Part shown: positions 34,105 to 41,789 of the stretch, in pieces
How the letters are laid out: each line of letters starts with the position of its first letter
Numbering within the stretch: position 1 is the stretch's first letter
Assembly (NCBI GenBank): GCA_018266755.1
Contig: JAFDZW010000006.1
Span: forward strand, 62,001 to 126,000
DNA: 64,000 nucleotides
From: Bacteroidota bacterium
GTDB lineage: Bacteria > Bacteroidota > Ignavibacteria > Palsa-1295
Direction of reading: 5' to 3'
Notes under the pieces: generated by a model
What the model was told of the DNA's origin: nothing
The model's input: the letters and a program-made list of their open reading frames with translations, nothing else
The model's database searches: none
Made by a program: the position numbers and the translations under genes

Positions 34105-34764
34105 TTACTGCAAGATTACTGTATCGAGTTGTGAAACGGTAGGGATAACCGCTCGATGTGGGTGTTGTGCAAATGCGCCAGCCAGGGTCGGGCCACTCGT
34201 TACCGCAATAAAATCAATCGCTGCGGCCTGGGCCGCTTGAGCGTCGTGGATCGTATCTCCGGTATAGAGTGCGTGTTGCGGGGCAATACCCAATTGCGCA
34301 ATCGCCTTCAGGAGGCCTTCCGGGTGCGGCTTATGGACAACGACATCGTCGCCGCCGACGATGACGCTAAAATGACGCTCCACGTTATGCTTGCGAACAA
34401 TCTCGAGAAGCGGCTGGCGCGATTTGGTCGAGACGATGCCAAGAAGTACACCATTGTTCACAAACCGCTCCAACATATCGGCCACCCCTGAATAGAGGCT
34501 GCTGCTTTCAACTACCCGGGTGGATGCTACTTCGTAAAAGTGCGTCCGAAACCGCCGGACGTATTCGTCATCGTCGCGGTCAGTAAACGACTTGCAGATC
34601 ACCTGCAACGGAAGACCGATCAGCGCGCGAATTGCGTCATCGGCAACCGAATCATGCCCCAGCGAACGGAGCGCATGGTTCACACTCTCGCAAATCCCAA
34701 CCGACGAATCGCCAAGGGTGAAGTCGAAGTCGAAGAGGATGGCAGTGTAGTCAGTCCGTTTCAA
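34105..34764 (-). CDS. HAD-superfamily phosphatase (phosphoglycolate phosphatase-like)
   Basis: 219 residues. HAD motif I is ILFDFDFTLGDSS (nucleophile Asp and general acid Asp). Motif II is LGIVSTKSR, motif III includes a Lys in HKPHPEG, and motif IV is YTGDTIHDAQAA. An alpha-helical cap (SVGICESVNHALRSLG onward) places it with Gph/PpaX-type subclass I phosphatases. It would dephosphorylate a small phosphorylated metabolite such as phosphoglycolate or pyrophosphate. The start overlaps the 3' end of the HIT gene by 14 bases, so translation is coupled. Confidence 0.88.
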   Translation of the reverse strand: MKRTDYTAILFDFDFTLGDSSVGICESVNHALRSLGHDSVADDAIRALIGLPLQVICKSFTDRDDDEYVRRFRTHFYEVASTRVVESSSLYSGVADMLERFVNNGVLLGIVSTKSRQPLLEIVRKHNVERHFSVIVGGDDVVVHKPHPEGLLKAIAQLGIAPQHALYTGDTIHDAQAAQAAAIDFIAVTSGPTLAGAFAQHPHRAVIPTVSQLDTVILQ

Positions 34765-35161
34765 GATCGTTCATTGCTAAGACCAATCGCTCTGCAATAG
34801 GTGCCAGATCATCTAGTGTGGCCGGACGAAGGCGATTCGGGTCAAGCTCCGCGACGTTATATACGGGCACGAGATGTAAGTGAACATGACGAACACTAAA
34901 CCCTTCAATCACTAATCCAACTCGCGGAGCATCGAATGTCTTCTTGATGACGGCAGATAATTTCTGAGCATGCCGGAAAATTGTAGAGTATTGCGGCTCT
35001 TCCATGTCAAACACATAGTCAATGTGTTGCTTTGGGACGAGCAGGACGTGACCGGGATTGATGGGTCCATTTGAGAGGAATGCCAGAAACTCGTCATTCT
35101 CCCACAATTTGTGGGAGGGCGCCTCATCACGGATGATTTTGCAAAAGATACAATCGTCCAT
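34751..35161 (-). CDS. HIT family protein
   Basis: 136 residues from the ATG at 35161 (MDDCIFCKIIRDEAPSH); an ATG two codons earlier is also possible. The histidine triad is HVHLHLVPVY, and the CIFC segment with downstream features suggests a zinc-binding HinT/Fhit-like member. NPGHVLLVPKQHIDYVFDM is conserved. HIT proteins hydrolyse nucleoside phosphoramidates, dinucleoside polyphosphates or aminoacyl-adenylates. The latter fits its position directly after valS, whose stop codon it overlaps, but this link is an inference. Confidence 0.9.
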   Translation of the reverse strand: MDDCIFCKIIRDEAPSHKLWENDEFLAFLSNGPINPGHVLLVPKQHIDYVFDMEEPQYSTIFRHAQKLSAVIKKTFDAPRVGLVIEGFSVRHVHLHLVPVYNVAELDPNRLRPATLDDLAPIAERLVLAMNDLETD

Positions 35162-38049
35162 CAGCATACCTGCTGCTCCAACTTCACCATTTGCGCTTTG
35201 AAGCTTTCGAGCTTCTCTTTCTCTTTTGCGACAATGTGGTCCGGTGCGCGAGCGATGAAATTGGCGTCGCCGAGCTTGTTCGTGATCTGCTCGACGCTCT
35301 TGGCCAGGCGTTCGATCTCCTTTTTCAGTCGGTCTTTCTCCTTGGCTGCTTCTTCGGCATTGAGCGTCTCGAGCTTCATGAAAAGCTGACCTCGGCCACC
35401 GATGAGCTCGGTCGAATATTCTTTCGGAGAAAGCTCCGCGCCTCCGTCGAGTTCGATCGCCAGCCCTTCAGCGCGACACAGCCTATCAATGATCGTTCGT
35501 GCAGAATCAGCAAGTTTCAGATCGGCGTCCGACTTCATGCGCAGCACGAACTCCGCCGGCTTGCTCGGTGCGAGTTTCGCATTCGCGCGAAGCAAGCGGC
35601 CTGCTTCGACGATCTTCTGAATAAACTCGAAGTTCGCTTCGGCAGCGTCGTCGATCTTTCCTTCATCGGCGCTGATGTAGTCGTCTTTGCCGATGAGAAT
35701 CGCATCGTCCGTACCCGTGAGCGCATGCCAGAGTTCTTCGGTCACGAACGGCATCACCGGATGCAGCATCCGCAGGATGCCCTCGAGGATCTCGACGGCA
35801 AGCGGAGTGGATTCCGGCTGCAGCTTGACGATCTCGAGATACCAATCGCAGTAATCTTTCCAGATGAAGTCGTAGAGGATTTTCGTTGCGTCGTTGATGA
35901 GGTAGCCGTCGAGTGACTTGCGGATTTCCTTCGCGGCGCGATTGGCGCGCGAGAGGATCCACTTGTCGGCGAGGGATGAAGCCGGTGCAGAGGCAAAACC
36001 TTTGGTGTCATTGCGAGGAGTCCGCGAAGCGGATGACGCGGCAATCTGAGAACTCTCGGTTTTCCCAATCATTCCAGATTGCTTCGCTTCGCTCGCAATG
36101 ACATTTTGAAGCTCTGTATCGGAAGACTCGAACTTCGGTTCCGGATGCGTCGAACGATACTCGTCGCGCTTCATGATGACGAAACGCGTGGCATTCCAGA
36201 GTTTGTTCGCGAAGTTGCGGCCGATCTCGCAGCTTTCTTCGCCGAAGCGAACGTCCTGTCCGAGCGGCGCGAGATAGAGTAGCGTGAAGCGGACGGCGTC
36301 GGTGCCGTACTTCTGCACCAAGTCGATCGGGTCGGGCGAATTGCCGAGCGACTTCGACATCTTGCGTCCCTGCTGGTCGCGGATGATATTATGGAAGTAC
36401 ACATCACGGAACGGGATGCGGTCTTCCATCGACACGCGCGGCGAACCGTCTGCCTTCGGCATCCCCTCCGTGAATTCGATGCCGCCCATGATCATTCTGG
36501 CAACCCAGAAAAAAATGATGTCAGGCGCAGTCGAGAGCAAATTGCCCGGATAGAAGGTCTGAAGATCGACCGTATTCTCCGGCCATCCGAACGTGGCGAA
36601 CGGCCAGAGCCACGACGAGAACCACGTGTCAACGACATCGGGGTCTTGCGTGAGCGGTCCGGTATAACCGGCCGTCTTCGCCTCAGCTTCGACCTCGCCG
36701 AGGTCGCGACCGACGAATATCTCGCCGTTCTCGCCGTACCACGCGGGAATGCGTTGCCCCCACCACAACTGGCGTGAGATACACCAATCCTTTATATTGG
36801 TCATCCAGTGACGGTAGGTATTGATCCACCGCTCCGGATGAAATTTGATCAGTCCATCCTCGACAACGTTCAACGCAGGCTCAGCAAGCGGCTTCATCTT
36901 GACGAACCACTGATCGCTTAGATACGGCTCGATCATCTCGCCGCCGCGCTCTGAGTATCCGACGGAATTCGTGTAGTCCTCGATCTTTTCGACAAGCCCA
37001 AGCTCCGTCAGGTCCTCGATGATTTTCTTGCGCGCAACGAAACGGTCGAGACCGGCATACTTCCCGCCGTTCTCGTTGATCGTTGCGTTCGGATGCATCA
37101 CATTGAGCTGCTCGAGGTTGTGACGCAAGCCAATTTCAAAGTCGTTCGGATCGTGCGCCGGCGTGATCTTCACGCAGCCGGTACCGAACTCCTTGTCAAC
37201 ATAGTCATCGGCGATGATCGGGATCTCGCGGTCCATCAGAGGAAGGCGAAGCTTTCGTCCGACGAGATTCTTGTAGCGTTCGTCCGACGGATTCACGGCG
37301 ACCGCCACGTCGCCGAGCATCGTCTCGGGGCGCGTGGTCGCGATGATGATCCACTCCGGCTCCCCTGCGTTGCGATCAATGAGCGGATAGCGGAAGAAGT
37401 GCAGCTTGCCTTGCGTCTCCTTATAGATCACCTCTTCGTCACTGAGGGCCGACTGTGCGAGTGGCGACCAGTTGATGATGCGCTTGCCTTTATAGATCAG
37501 ACCCTTCTTGTAGAGGCGCACGAAGGCCTCGGTCACGGCCTTGTAATAGCCTGAGTCCATCGTAAAGACGAAGCGGCGCCAATCGGGTCCGCAGCCGAGC
37601 GCGCGAAGCTGCTTCTCGATAAAGTCGTTGTGCTTGTGCTTCCACTTCCAGACCTCGGCGATGAAATCCTCGCGGCCGAGATCGTAACGGGTCTTGCCCT
37701 GCTCGCGGAGTTGCTTTTCTACTTTCGTCTGCGTCGCGATACCGGCATGGTCCGTCCCGGGCATCCAGAGGGATTCATGGCCAAGCATGCGGTGATAGCG
37801 GATATAGGTATCCTGGATCGTATTATTGAGAGCGTGACCCATGTGCAGAATACCCGTCACGTTCGGCGGCGGCATGCAGATGACGAACGGCGACTTATCG
37901 ATCGCGCGGCGACCGGTCGGGTCCTGCGGTGCCTGGTCGGGACGGTAGGCATAGAAGAGCCCGCCCGACTCCCAGTTCGAGTACCATTGCTTCTCTACTT
38001 CCTGCGGGGCATAGGCCTTCGCTAACTCTCGCTTTGCGGATTCAGACAT
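35161..38049 (-). CDS. valS: Valyl-tRNA synthetase with an in-frame palindromic insertion
   Basis: 962 residues. Class I signatures are PPPNVTGILHMGHAL (HIGH motif, about residue 68) and GRKMSKSLGNSPDP (about 561). The editing domain shows TTRPETMLGDVAVAV. The tRNA-binding C-terminal coiled coil (KEKDRLKKEIERLAKSVEQI) is complete. Between the catalytic domain and the anticodon-binding domain, residues 650-681 (VIASEAKQS...RTPRND) are encoded by a family B palindromic repeat. The insertion keeps the frame and sits in a linker before LADKWILSRAN, so the enzyme is probably active. Essential gene; the HIT and HAD genes follow with overlaps. Confidence 0.97.
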   Translation of the reverse strand: MSESAKRELAKAYAPQEVEKQWYSNWESGGLFYAYRPDQAPQDPTGRRAIDKSPFVICMPPPNVTGILHMGHALNNTIQDTYIRYHRMLGHESLWMPGTDHAGIATQTKVEKQLREQGKTRYDLGREDFIAEVWKWKHKHNDFIEKQLRALGCGPDWRRFVFTMDSGYYKAVTEAFVRLYKKGLIYKGKRIINWSPLAQSALSDEEVIYKETQGKLHFFRYPLIDRNAGEPEWIIIATTRPETMLGDVAVAVNPSDERYKNLVGRKLRLPLMDREIPIIADDYVDKEFGTGCVKITPAHDPNDFEIGLRHNLEQLNVMHPNATINENGGKYAGLDRFVARKKIIEDLTELGLVEKIEDYTNSVGYSERGGEMIEPYLSDQWFVKMKPLAEPALNVVEDGLIKFHPERWINTYRHWMTNIKDWCISRQLWWGQRIPAWYGENGEIFVGRDLGEVEAEAKTAGYTGPLTQDPDVVDTWFSSWLWPFATFGWPENTVDLQTFYPGNLLSTAPDIIFFWVARMIMGGIEFTEGMPKADGSPRVSMEDRIPFRDVYFHNIIRDQQGRKMSKSLGNSPDPIDLVQKYGTDAVRFTLLYLAPLGQDVRFGEESCEIGRNFANKLWNATRFVIMKRDEYRSTHPEPKFESSDTELQNVIASEAKQSGMIGKTESSQIAASSASRTPRNDTKGFASAPASSLADKWILSRANRAAKEIRKSLDGYLINDATKILYDFIWKDYCDWYLEIVKLQPESTPLAVEILEGILRMLHPVMPFVTEELWHALTGTDDAILIGKDDYISADEGKIDDAAEANFEFIQKIVEAGRLLRANAKLAPSKPAEFVLRMKSDADLKLADSARTIIDRLCRAEGLAIELDGGAELSPKEYSTELIGGRGQLFMKLETLNAEEAAKEKDRLKKEIERLAKSVEQITNKLGDANFIARAPDHIVAKEKEKLESFKAQMVKLEQQVC
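36007..36102 (-). repeat. Palindromic repeat, family B copy 2, inside valS
   Basis: 96 bp bounded by GTCATTGCGAG and CTCGCAATGAC. The arms continue as CGAAGCGGATGACGCGGCAATC and GATTGCTTCGCTTCG. The limits coincide with codon boundaries of valS, giving exactly 32 codons and no stop in the valS frame. Confidence 0.9.
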
Positions 38050-38359
38050 TCAGTATCGTAACGTAGTAATTGTCAAACGATAACGCATATACGGGTGGGA
38101 AGTTCGACGGCGTAGCGGAGAAATTACAGGCCAGTACGACTCTGAATTGAGCGAGAAAGATATTTACCCAACGGTCATTCTGCGCAGAGCGAAGAATCCC
38201 TGCGGCGGAGCCTCACTGTGTTTCATCGAGGGATTTTTCGCGGAGTTTACACTGAGCACAGCGAATGTGCTCAAAATGACAGTACCTCGGAATGAAGTAA
38301 TGACTTATTTCGACCATCATCGGCTCAGAAACGACTAAGAGACGGAGGGTCGACCTGTG
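38050..38359. other. 310-base gap upstream of valS
   Basis: Holds the family A repeat copy 3 and, next to valS, about 120 bases that should carry its promoter. No gene, tRNA or T-box-like specifier structure could be supported. Small frames across the repeat are spurious. Confidence 0.5.
38174..38280. repeat. Palindromic repeat, family A copy 3 (inverted, expanded)
   Basis: 107 bp, GTCATTCTG...CAAAATGAC. The centre (GGAGCCTCAC...GTTTCATC) is in the opposite orientation to copies 1 and 2. The right arm carries about 20 extra bases (ACACTGAGCACAGCGAATGT) and several mismatches, so the stem is degenerate. Confidence 0.8.
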
Positions 38360-39241
38360 CTATCGGATGACCAGGACTTTTGTCGATCGGTTCTCTATAC
38401 GGCAACGGTAGCAGCCGTTGGGGATCGTCGCGAGGCTTATCTCGGTATGCGACGCACCCCCAGGAACAACCTCATCGGCGATCGTGCGTCCGAGTAGATC
38501 GGAAAAAAGAAGATGACACTGCGTCTCGACTGCTGGGAATGTAACATCGAGACGGTTTCCGTCAAGCGATGTTCTTAGTGGGAACGTTGCATCGGACGTC
38601 GTGGCGCCGCTTACATCTAATGAATCGAACAGAACCCTTGATATCTCGAATTCGACGGCGCTGCTCGGCAGGAACGTGCCAAGCATCGTGTCGGTCACAT
38701 CGATCTGATAGCCGGAGCCACTGTGGTCGCTATACGAAGAATCCAGCCGCGTTATATGACCTCTGAGAGCATCGCCGGTGAGCGAGAGAACATACGTCGA
38801 GTCGGTCGTTTGCATGTGCAGCCCTTCGAGATTGATCGCAATTTCGCTGGCGGGTCCGTTGCCCCTGTCGAAGAGTGAGACTGAGACGATGGTGTGCGTC
38901 AGACGATCGAGTCCAAGGGTAATGATAGAGCCGCCGCGCAAACGATCGAACATCGCTACTGTATCGTTGACGGTAACCGTGCTGAACAATTGCCAGTAGG
39001 ACGTGCTTTCATTCACAGTATCGCTGCCTGTAGTAACAGTCCAGTTTCCTGTTTCGCCGTAATCGGTCTTTTCGGTCCAGGAATGGCTGAGTGGGATATC
39101 GGTCACTCTGAGGCTCCAAGTACCATGCTTAGTTTGTGCAACGGAGCTGCCAACAACAAGCGATGCAAGGAATATGAGTACGAGCGTAAGTTTCACGAGA
39201 TCTTGTAGCTTCTTTGATAGGAAACACTCACAACGGTGCAT
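38360..39241 (-). CDS. Secreted protein of unknown function with T9SS-type C-terminal domain
   Basis: 293 residues. The hydrophobic signal (LTLVLIFLASLVVGSSVAQ) is preceded by a 17-residue polar, Cys-containing stretch, so a start further downstream is possible. The mature part is Ser/Thr/Asp-rich with no recognised domain (SHSWTEKTDYGETGNW, TYVLSLTGDALRGHITRLDS). The last 75 residues look like a sorting domain: FPAVETQCHLLFSDLLGRTI, TEISLATIPNGCYRCRIE and KVLVIR. Cell-surface or released protein by inference. Divergent to the GH108 gene. Confidence 0.65.
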   Translation of the reverse strand: MHRCECFLSKKLQDLVKLTLVLIFLASLVVGSSVAQTKHGTWSLRVTDIPLSHSWTEKTDYGETGNWTVTTGSDTVNESTSYWQLFSTVTVNDTVAMFDRLRGGSIITLGLDRLTHTIVSVSLFDRGNGPASEIAINLEGLHMQTTDSTYVLSLTGDALRGHITRLDSSYSDHSGSGYQIDVTDTMLGTFLPSSAVEFEISRVLFDSLDVSGATTSDATFPLRTSLDGNRLDVTFPAVETQCHLLFSDLLGRTIADEVVPGGASHTEISLATIPNGCYRCRIENRSTKVLVIR

Positions 39242-39363
39242 AGTTACAAGCGAGATGGGCAGCGAATTATGAAATAGGATTCATTCTACTGCACCGGCAA
39301 CCGGCAATCATGTTGAAACAGTGAGGCTGGTAATGACCATACGTAAATGCCTCGATCGTTTCG

Positions 39364-39371
39364 TATCTTTG
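39364..39371 (+). promoter_or_regulatory. Putative Bacteroidota -7 box (TATCTTTG)
   Basis: TATCTTTG 22 bases upstream of the GH108 ATG, followed by AAAGGA (39379-39384) as ribosome binding site. This implies a leader of about 16 bases. Confidence 0.5.
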
Positions 39372-39393
39372 CTGACAGAAAGGAACCTACATA

Positions 39394-39945
39394 ATGTCAG
39401 CATTCAACGATGCACTTGCCTTTACCCTGAAGTGGGAGGGCGGCTATTCCAACAATCCGAACGATCCGGGTGGGGCGACGATGAAGGGCGTCACACAGCG
39501 AGTATATACGGCATACCTGCAATCACACGGGTTACCGAATACCGACGTGCGCAACATCACCGACGACCAGCTCAACGACATTTATGCATCCGAGTATTGG
39601 TCTCCGTCGCATTGCCAGTCGATGCCCGCACCGGTCGGAGTTGCCGTGTTCGACCTTGCCGTCAACGGCGGCGTCGGTCGCGCAGTGAAGATGTTGCAGA
39701 GCACGCTCGGCGTCACTGCCGACGGGATCTTCGGTCCAGGCAGTCTTGGAGCACTCAATGCGCAAACATCGAATGCCGCCGATACATCTGCGTTCGTAAC
39801 GAACTATCTCAATGCCCGAGAGAACTACTACCGAACGCTCGCGACACAGAACCCGAAACTGCAAGTCTTCCTCAAAGGCTGGCTCAACCGTGTCGAAGCA
39901 TTGAAAACGTATCTGGCCAACTATCAGCCATCCCAACCGGCGTAA
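39394..39945 (+). CDS. GH108 family N-acetylmuramidase (endolysin-like)
   Basis: 183 residues. The GH108 catalytic segment is KWEGGYSNNPNDPGGATMKG (Glu after Trp). The C-terminal half is the peptidoglycan-binding partner domain of this family (FDLAVNGGVGRAVKMLQ, DGIFGPGSLGALNAQ, NARENYYRTLA). It should hydrolyse the muramic acid-glucosamine bond of peptidoglycan. There is no signal peptide, as in phage endolysins that exit through holins or in gene-transfer and secretion-coupled enzymes. No phage gene, holin or integrase lies nearby. The start is supported by AAAGGA and a TATCTTTG box. Confidence 0.85.
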   Translation: MSAFNDALAFTLKWEGGYSNNPNDPGGATMKGVTQRVYTAYLQSHGLPNTDVRNITDDQLNDIYASEYWSPSHCQSMPAPVGVAVFDLAVNGGVGRAVKMLQSTLGVTADGIFGPGSLGALNAQTSNAADTSAFVTNYLNARENYYRTLATQNPKLQVFLKGWLNRVEALKTYLANYQPSQPA

Positions 39946-39951
39946 CCCCGC

Positions 39952-41100
39952 TTAAAAGCTCCAGCGCAGACGAAGGAAGAACGCGTTTGCCGCGGCGGCG
40001 TATGGCCCCGTCGCATTATTGAAGAAGGATTCGAGCGTAAGATCGGCATCGACGTTCTCCGCGAGCGAATACGCAATGCTTGGGAACAGGATGAGCGATC
40101 CGTTGGTCGGCGAGTAGAGAACCGCAGCCGTCGCGGTGAAGAGCGGTGTGAAGGCCTTCGAAGCCGATAGATACCCCGTGTATCGAAACGGCATCAACTG
40201 CCGTGCGGTGCGGGTCGCGTCGAAGAGCTCCCCCCCGGAAGCCGCCGATGCAGGCACGTCGCTGCAATACAGACCTGAAAGTGTGAGGAAGTAACCGCCG
40301 ATCACATGATCGAACGTCATGGATGCCGTCACCGCCGAAGTGTGCCCGGAACTGGCGCCGAAGTAGCTTGCCTCCCCCTTCCAACCTGCATCGCCTATAT
40401 TGCCCGCAAAGCCGACACCCGCAACAGGGCTTCCGCGAAAGGCCCCTGCAAGTGCCTGCAGATCGTATCCGCCGACATTCCACATCGCTCGAACCGCTGC
40501 CGTCATATCTCTCCACGCTCTGTTCTCGAACGCCCCTTCGACTGACAAGCCTGGCTCGATCGTATAGCGGGCTCGCACGGCCTCGGCCCCCGGCCCTTCT
40601 TCGTAATCGAAGTCGAAGACATTGTACGAATTGAAAATGTCGTTTGGTGTCCAAATGGTATTGATCCCCCAGTTCAACCTCTGAATACCGGCACGAACGG
40701 AAAGATCGCCATCCGTTTCGTCCAAATACAATCGATCTAGCATCGTATGAAGAATCAACGAGCGGTTATGTGCCCACATGATCGATTCATTCGATGAGCC
40801 GACCAACTGCGACGCATCGCTGACATAGCGAACTCCCTCACCGTAGTAAAGTCTGGTGCGCGCTTCGGCGTGTAACTCAAGTCTCGACCCGATCGAGACC
40901 GAGAGCCCAAGACGATTATGTAGTTCGCCGAGTGTGACAACGGTATCGATGCTTCTCGCGAACTGGAAGATCGTCAGTTGCTTGAGATAGCCGCGGAAAT
41001 CATGGACCGAAATATCCCGTCGCGAACTATCATCCTGCGCCCGAGCAACGCCGCTCAGTGACAGCAAGATGAATGCGAGAACTCCGAACCGTCGGATCAT
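39952..41100 (-). CDS. Outer-membrane beta-barrel protein, last gene of LolA-like/ABC operon
   Basis: 382 residues with signal peptide (MIRRFGVLAFILLSLSGVA, then RAQ). The rest alternates beta strands and loops: FRGYLKQLTIFQFAR, RLELHAEARTRLYYG, GDLSVRAGIQRLNWGINT, TPNDIFNSYNVFDFDYEEG, and a terminal aromatic strand ANAFFLRLRWSF ending in Phe, the usual barrel end signal. The RLNWG and TPNDIF segments resemble barrel proteins found beside LolA-like and MMPL/ABC exporters. The start overlaps the end of the ATPase gene by 4 bases. It probably forms or supports the outer-membrane step of that transporter. Confidence 0.75.
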   Translation of the reverse strand: MIRRFGVLAFILLSLSGVARAQDDSSRRDISVHDFRGYLKQLTIFQFARSIDTVVTLGELHNRLGLSVSIGSRLELHAEARTRLYYGEGVRYVSDASQLVGSSNESIMWAHNRSLILHTMLDRLYLDETDGDLSVRAGIQRLNWGINTIWTPNDIFNSYNVFDFDYEEGPGAEAVRARYTIEPGLSVEGAFENRAWRDMTAAVRAMWNVGGYDLQALAGAFRGSPVAGVGFAGNIGDAGWKGEASYFGASSGHTSAVTASMTFDHVIGGYFLTLSGLYCSDVPASAASGGELFDATRTARQLMPFRYTGYLSASKAFTPLFTATAAVLYSPTNGSLILFPSIAYSLAENVDADLTLESFFNNATGPYAAAANAFFLRLRWSF

Positions 41101-41786
41101 GCTGCGTTCGGGACATCGGAGACCACACGTCCGTCCTCGAGCGTGATTACCCTCCGGGCCCGTTCGATCACCCGTGCATCGTGCGTCGAGAACACGAACG
41201 TCATTTGCTCCTCACGGTTGAGCGTGAGCATCATGTCCAGGAGCGTCGAGGCGGATTTCGAATCGAGATTCGCTGTCGGCTCGTCGGCAAGCACGAACTG
41301 TGGTTTCGAGGCGAGCGCCCGGGCGACCGCAACGCGTTGTTGCTGTCCTCCGCTCAGATCCGAAGGTCGTGTGTCCCGCTTGTCCTCAATACCTACTTCT
41401 CGCAATAGCTCCACCACACGCGCCGTACGCTCGCTCTTCCCGCGGCCTTGCAGTAACATGATAAATTCGATGTTTTCCCCTGCGGTCAGGACAGGAATAA
41501 GATTGTACGACTGGAACACAAAGCCGATGTTCTTGAGGCGGAAATCGATCAGCTCATTATCCTTGAGCCCCGTGATGTTCACCCCACCGACTTCCACATG
41601 TCCAGTGGTAGGCTTGTCAAGTCCTCCAATCATGTTCAGCAGCGTCGTCTTCCCGCTACCCGACGGACCGACCAACGCAACAAACTCTCCCTTCTCAATA
41701 TGCAGATGCACGTTGTTCACCGCATGCACCGGCACAGCCTCCTGATAGACCTTCGAGACGTTGTGCGTATCAATGACTGTTTGCAT
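41097..41786 (-). CDS. ABC transporter ATP-binding protein (LolD/MacB type)
   Basis: 229 residues. Walker A ALVGPSGSGKTTLLN, Q-loop FVFQSYNLIPVLTA, signature DLSGGQQQRVAVARAL, Walker B FVLADEPTANLD and H-loop VFSTHDARV are all intact. The subgroup (HAVNNVHLHIEKGEFVAL, GGLDKPTTGHVEVGG) is that of LolD/MacB/FtsE ATPases that work with FtsX-type permeases. It energises the two permeases encoded just upstream. It starts 3 bases after the second permease gene ends. Confidence 0.93.
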   Translation of the reverse strand: MQTVIDTHNVSKVYQEAVPVHAVNNVHLHIEKGEFVALVGPSGSGKTTLLNMIGGLDKPTTGHVEVGGVNITGLKDNELIDFRLKNIGFVFQSYNLIPVLTAGENIEFIMLLQGRGKSERTARVVELLREVGIEDKRDTRPSDLSGGQQQRVAVARALASKPQFVLADEPTANLDSKSASTLLDMMLTLNREEQMTFVFSTHDARVIERARRVITLEDGRVVSDVPNAA

Positions 41787-41789
41787 AGT

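Noticed and set aside
38147-38338. Short frame across the family A repeat copy 3
   Set aside because: Encoded by a palindromic repeat, with no start signal. Such repeats give spurious small frames.
39394-39945. Prophage region
   Set aside because: Apart from the GH108 gene no phage structural, integrase or holin gene and no attachment-site repeats are visible.
39321-40022. Plus-strand frame overlapping the GH108 gene
   Set aside because: Different frame from the GH108 protein, whose motif, ribosome binding site and promoter box agree. The alternative product is Arg/Cys-rich without a domain.
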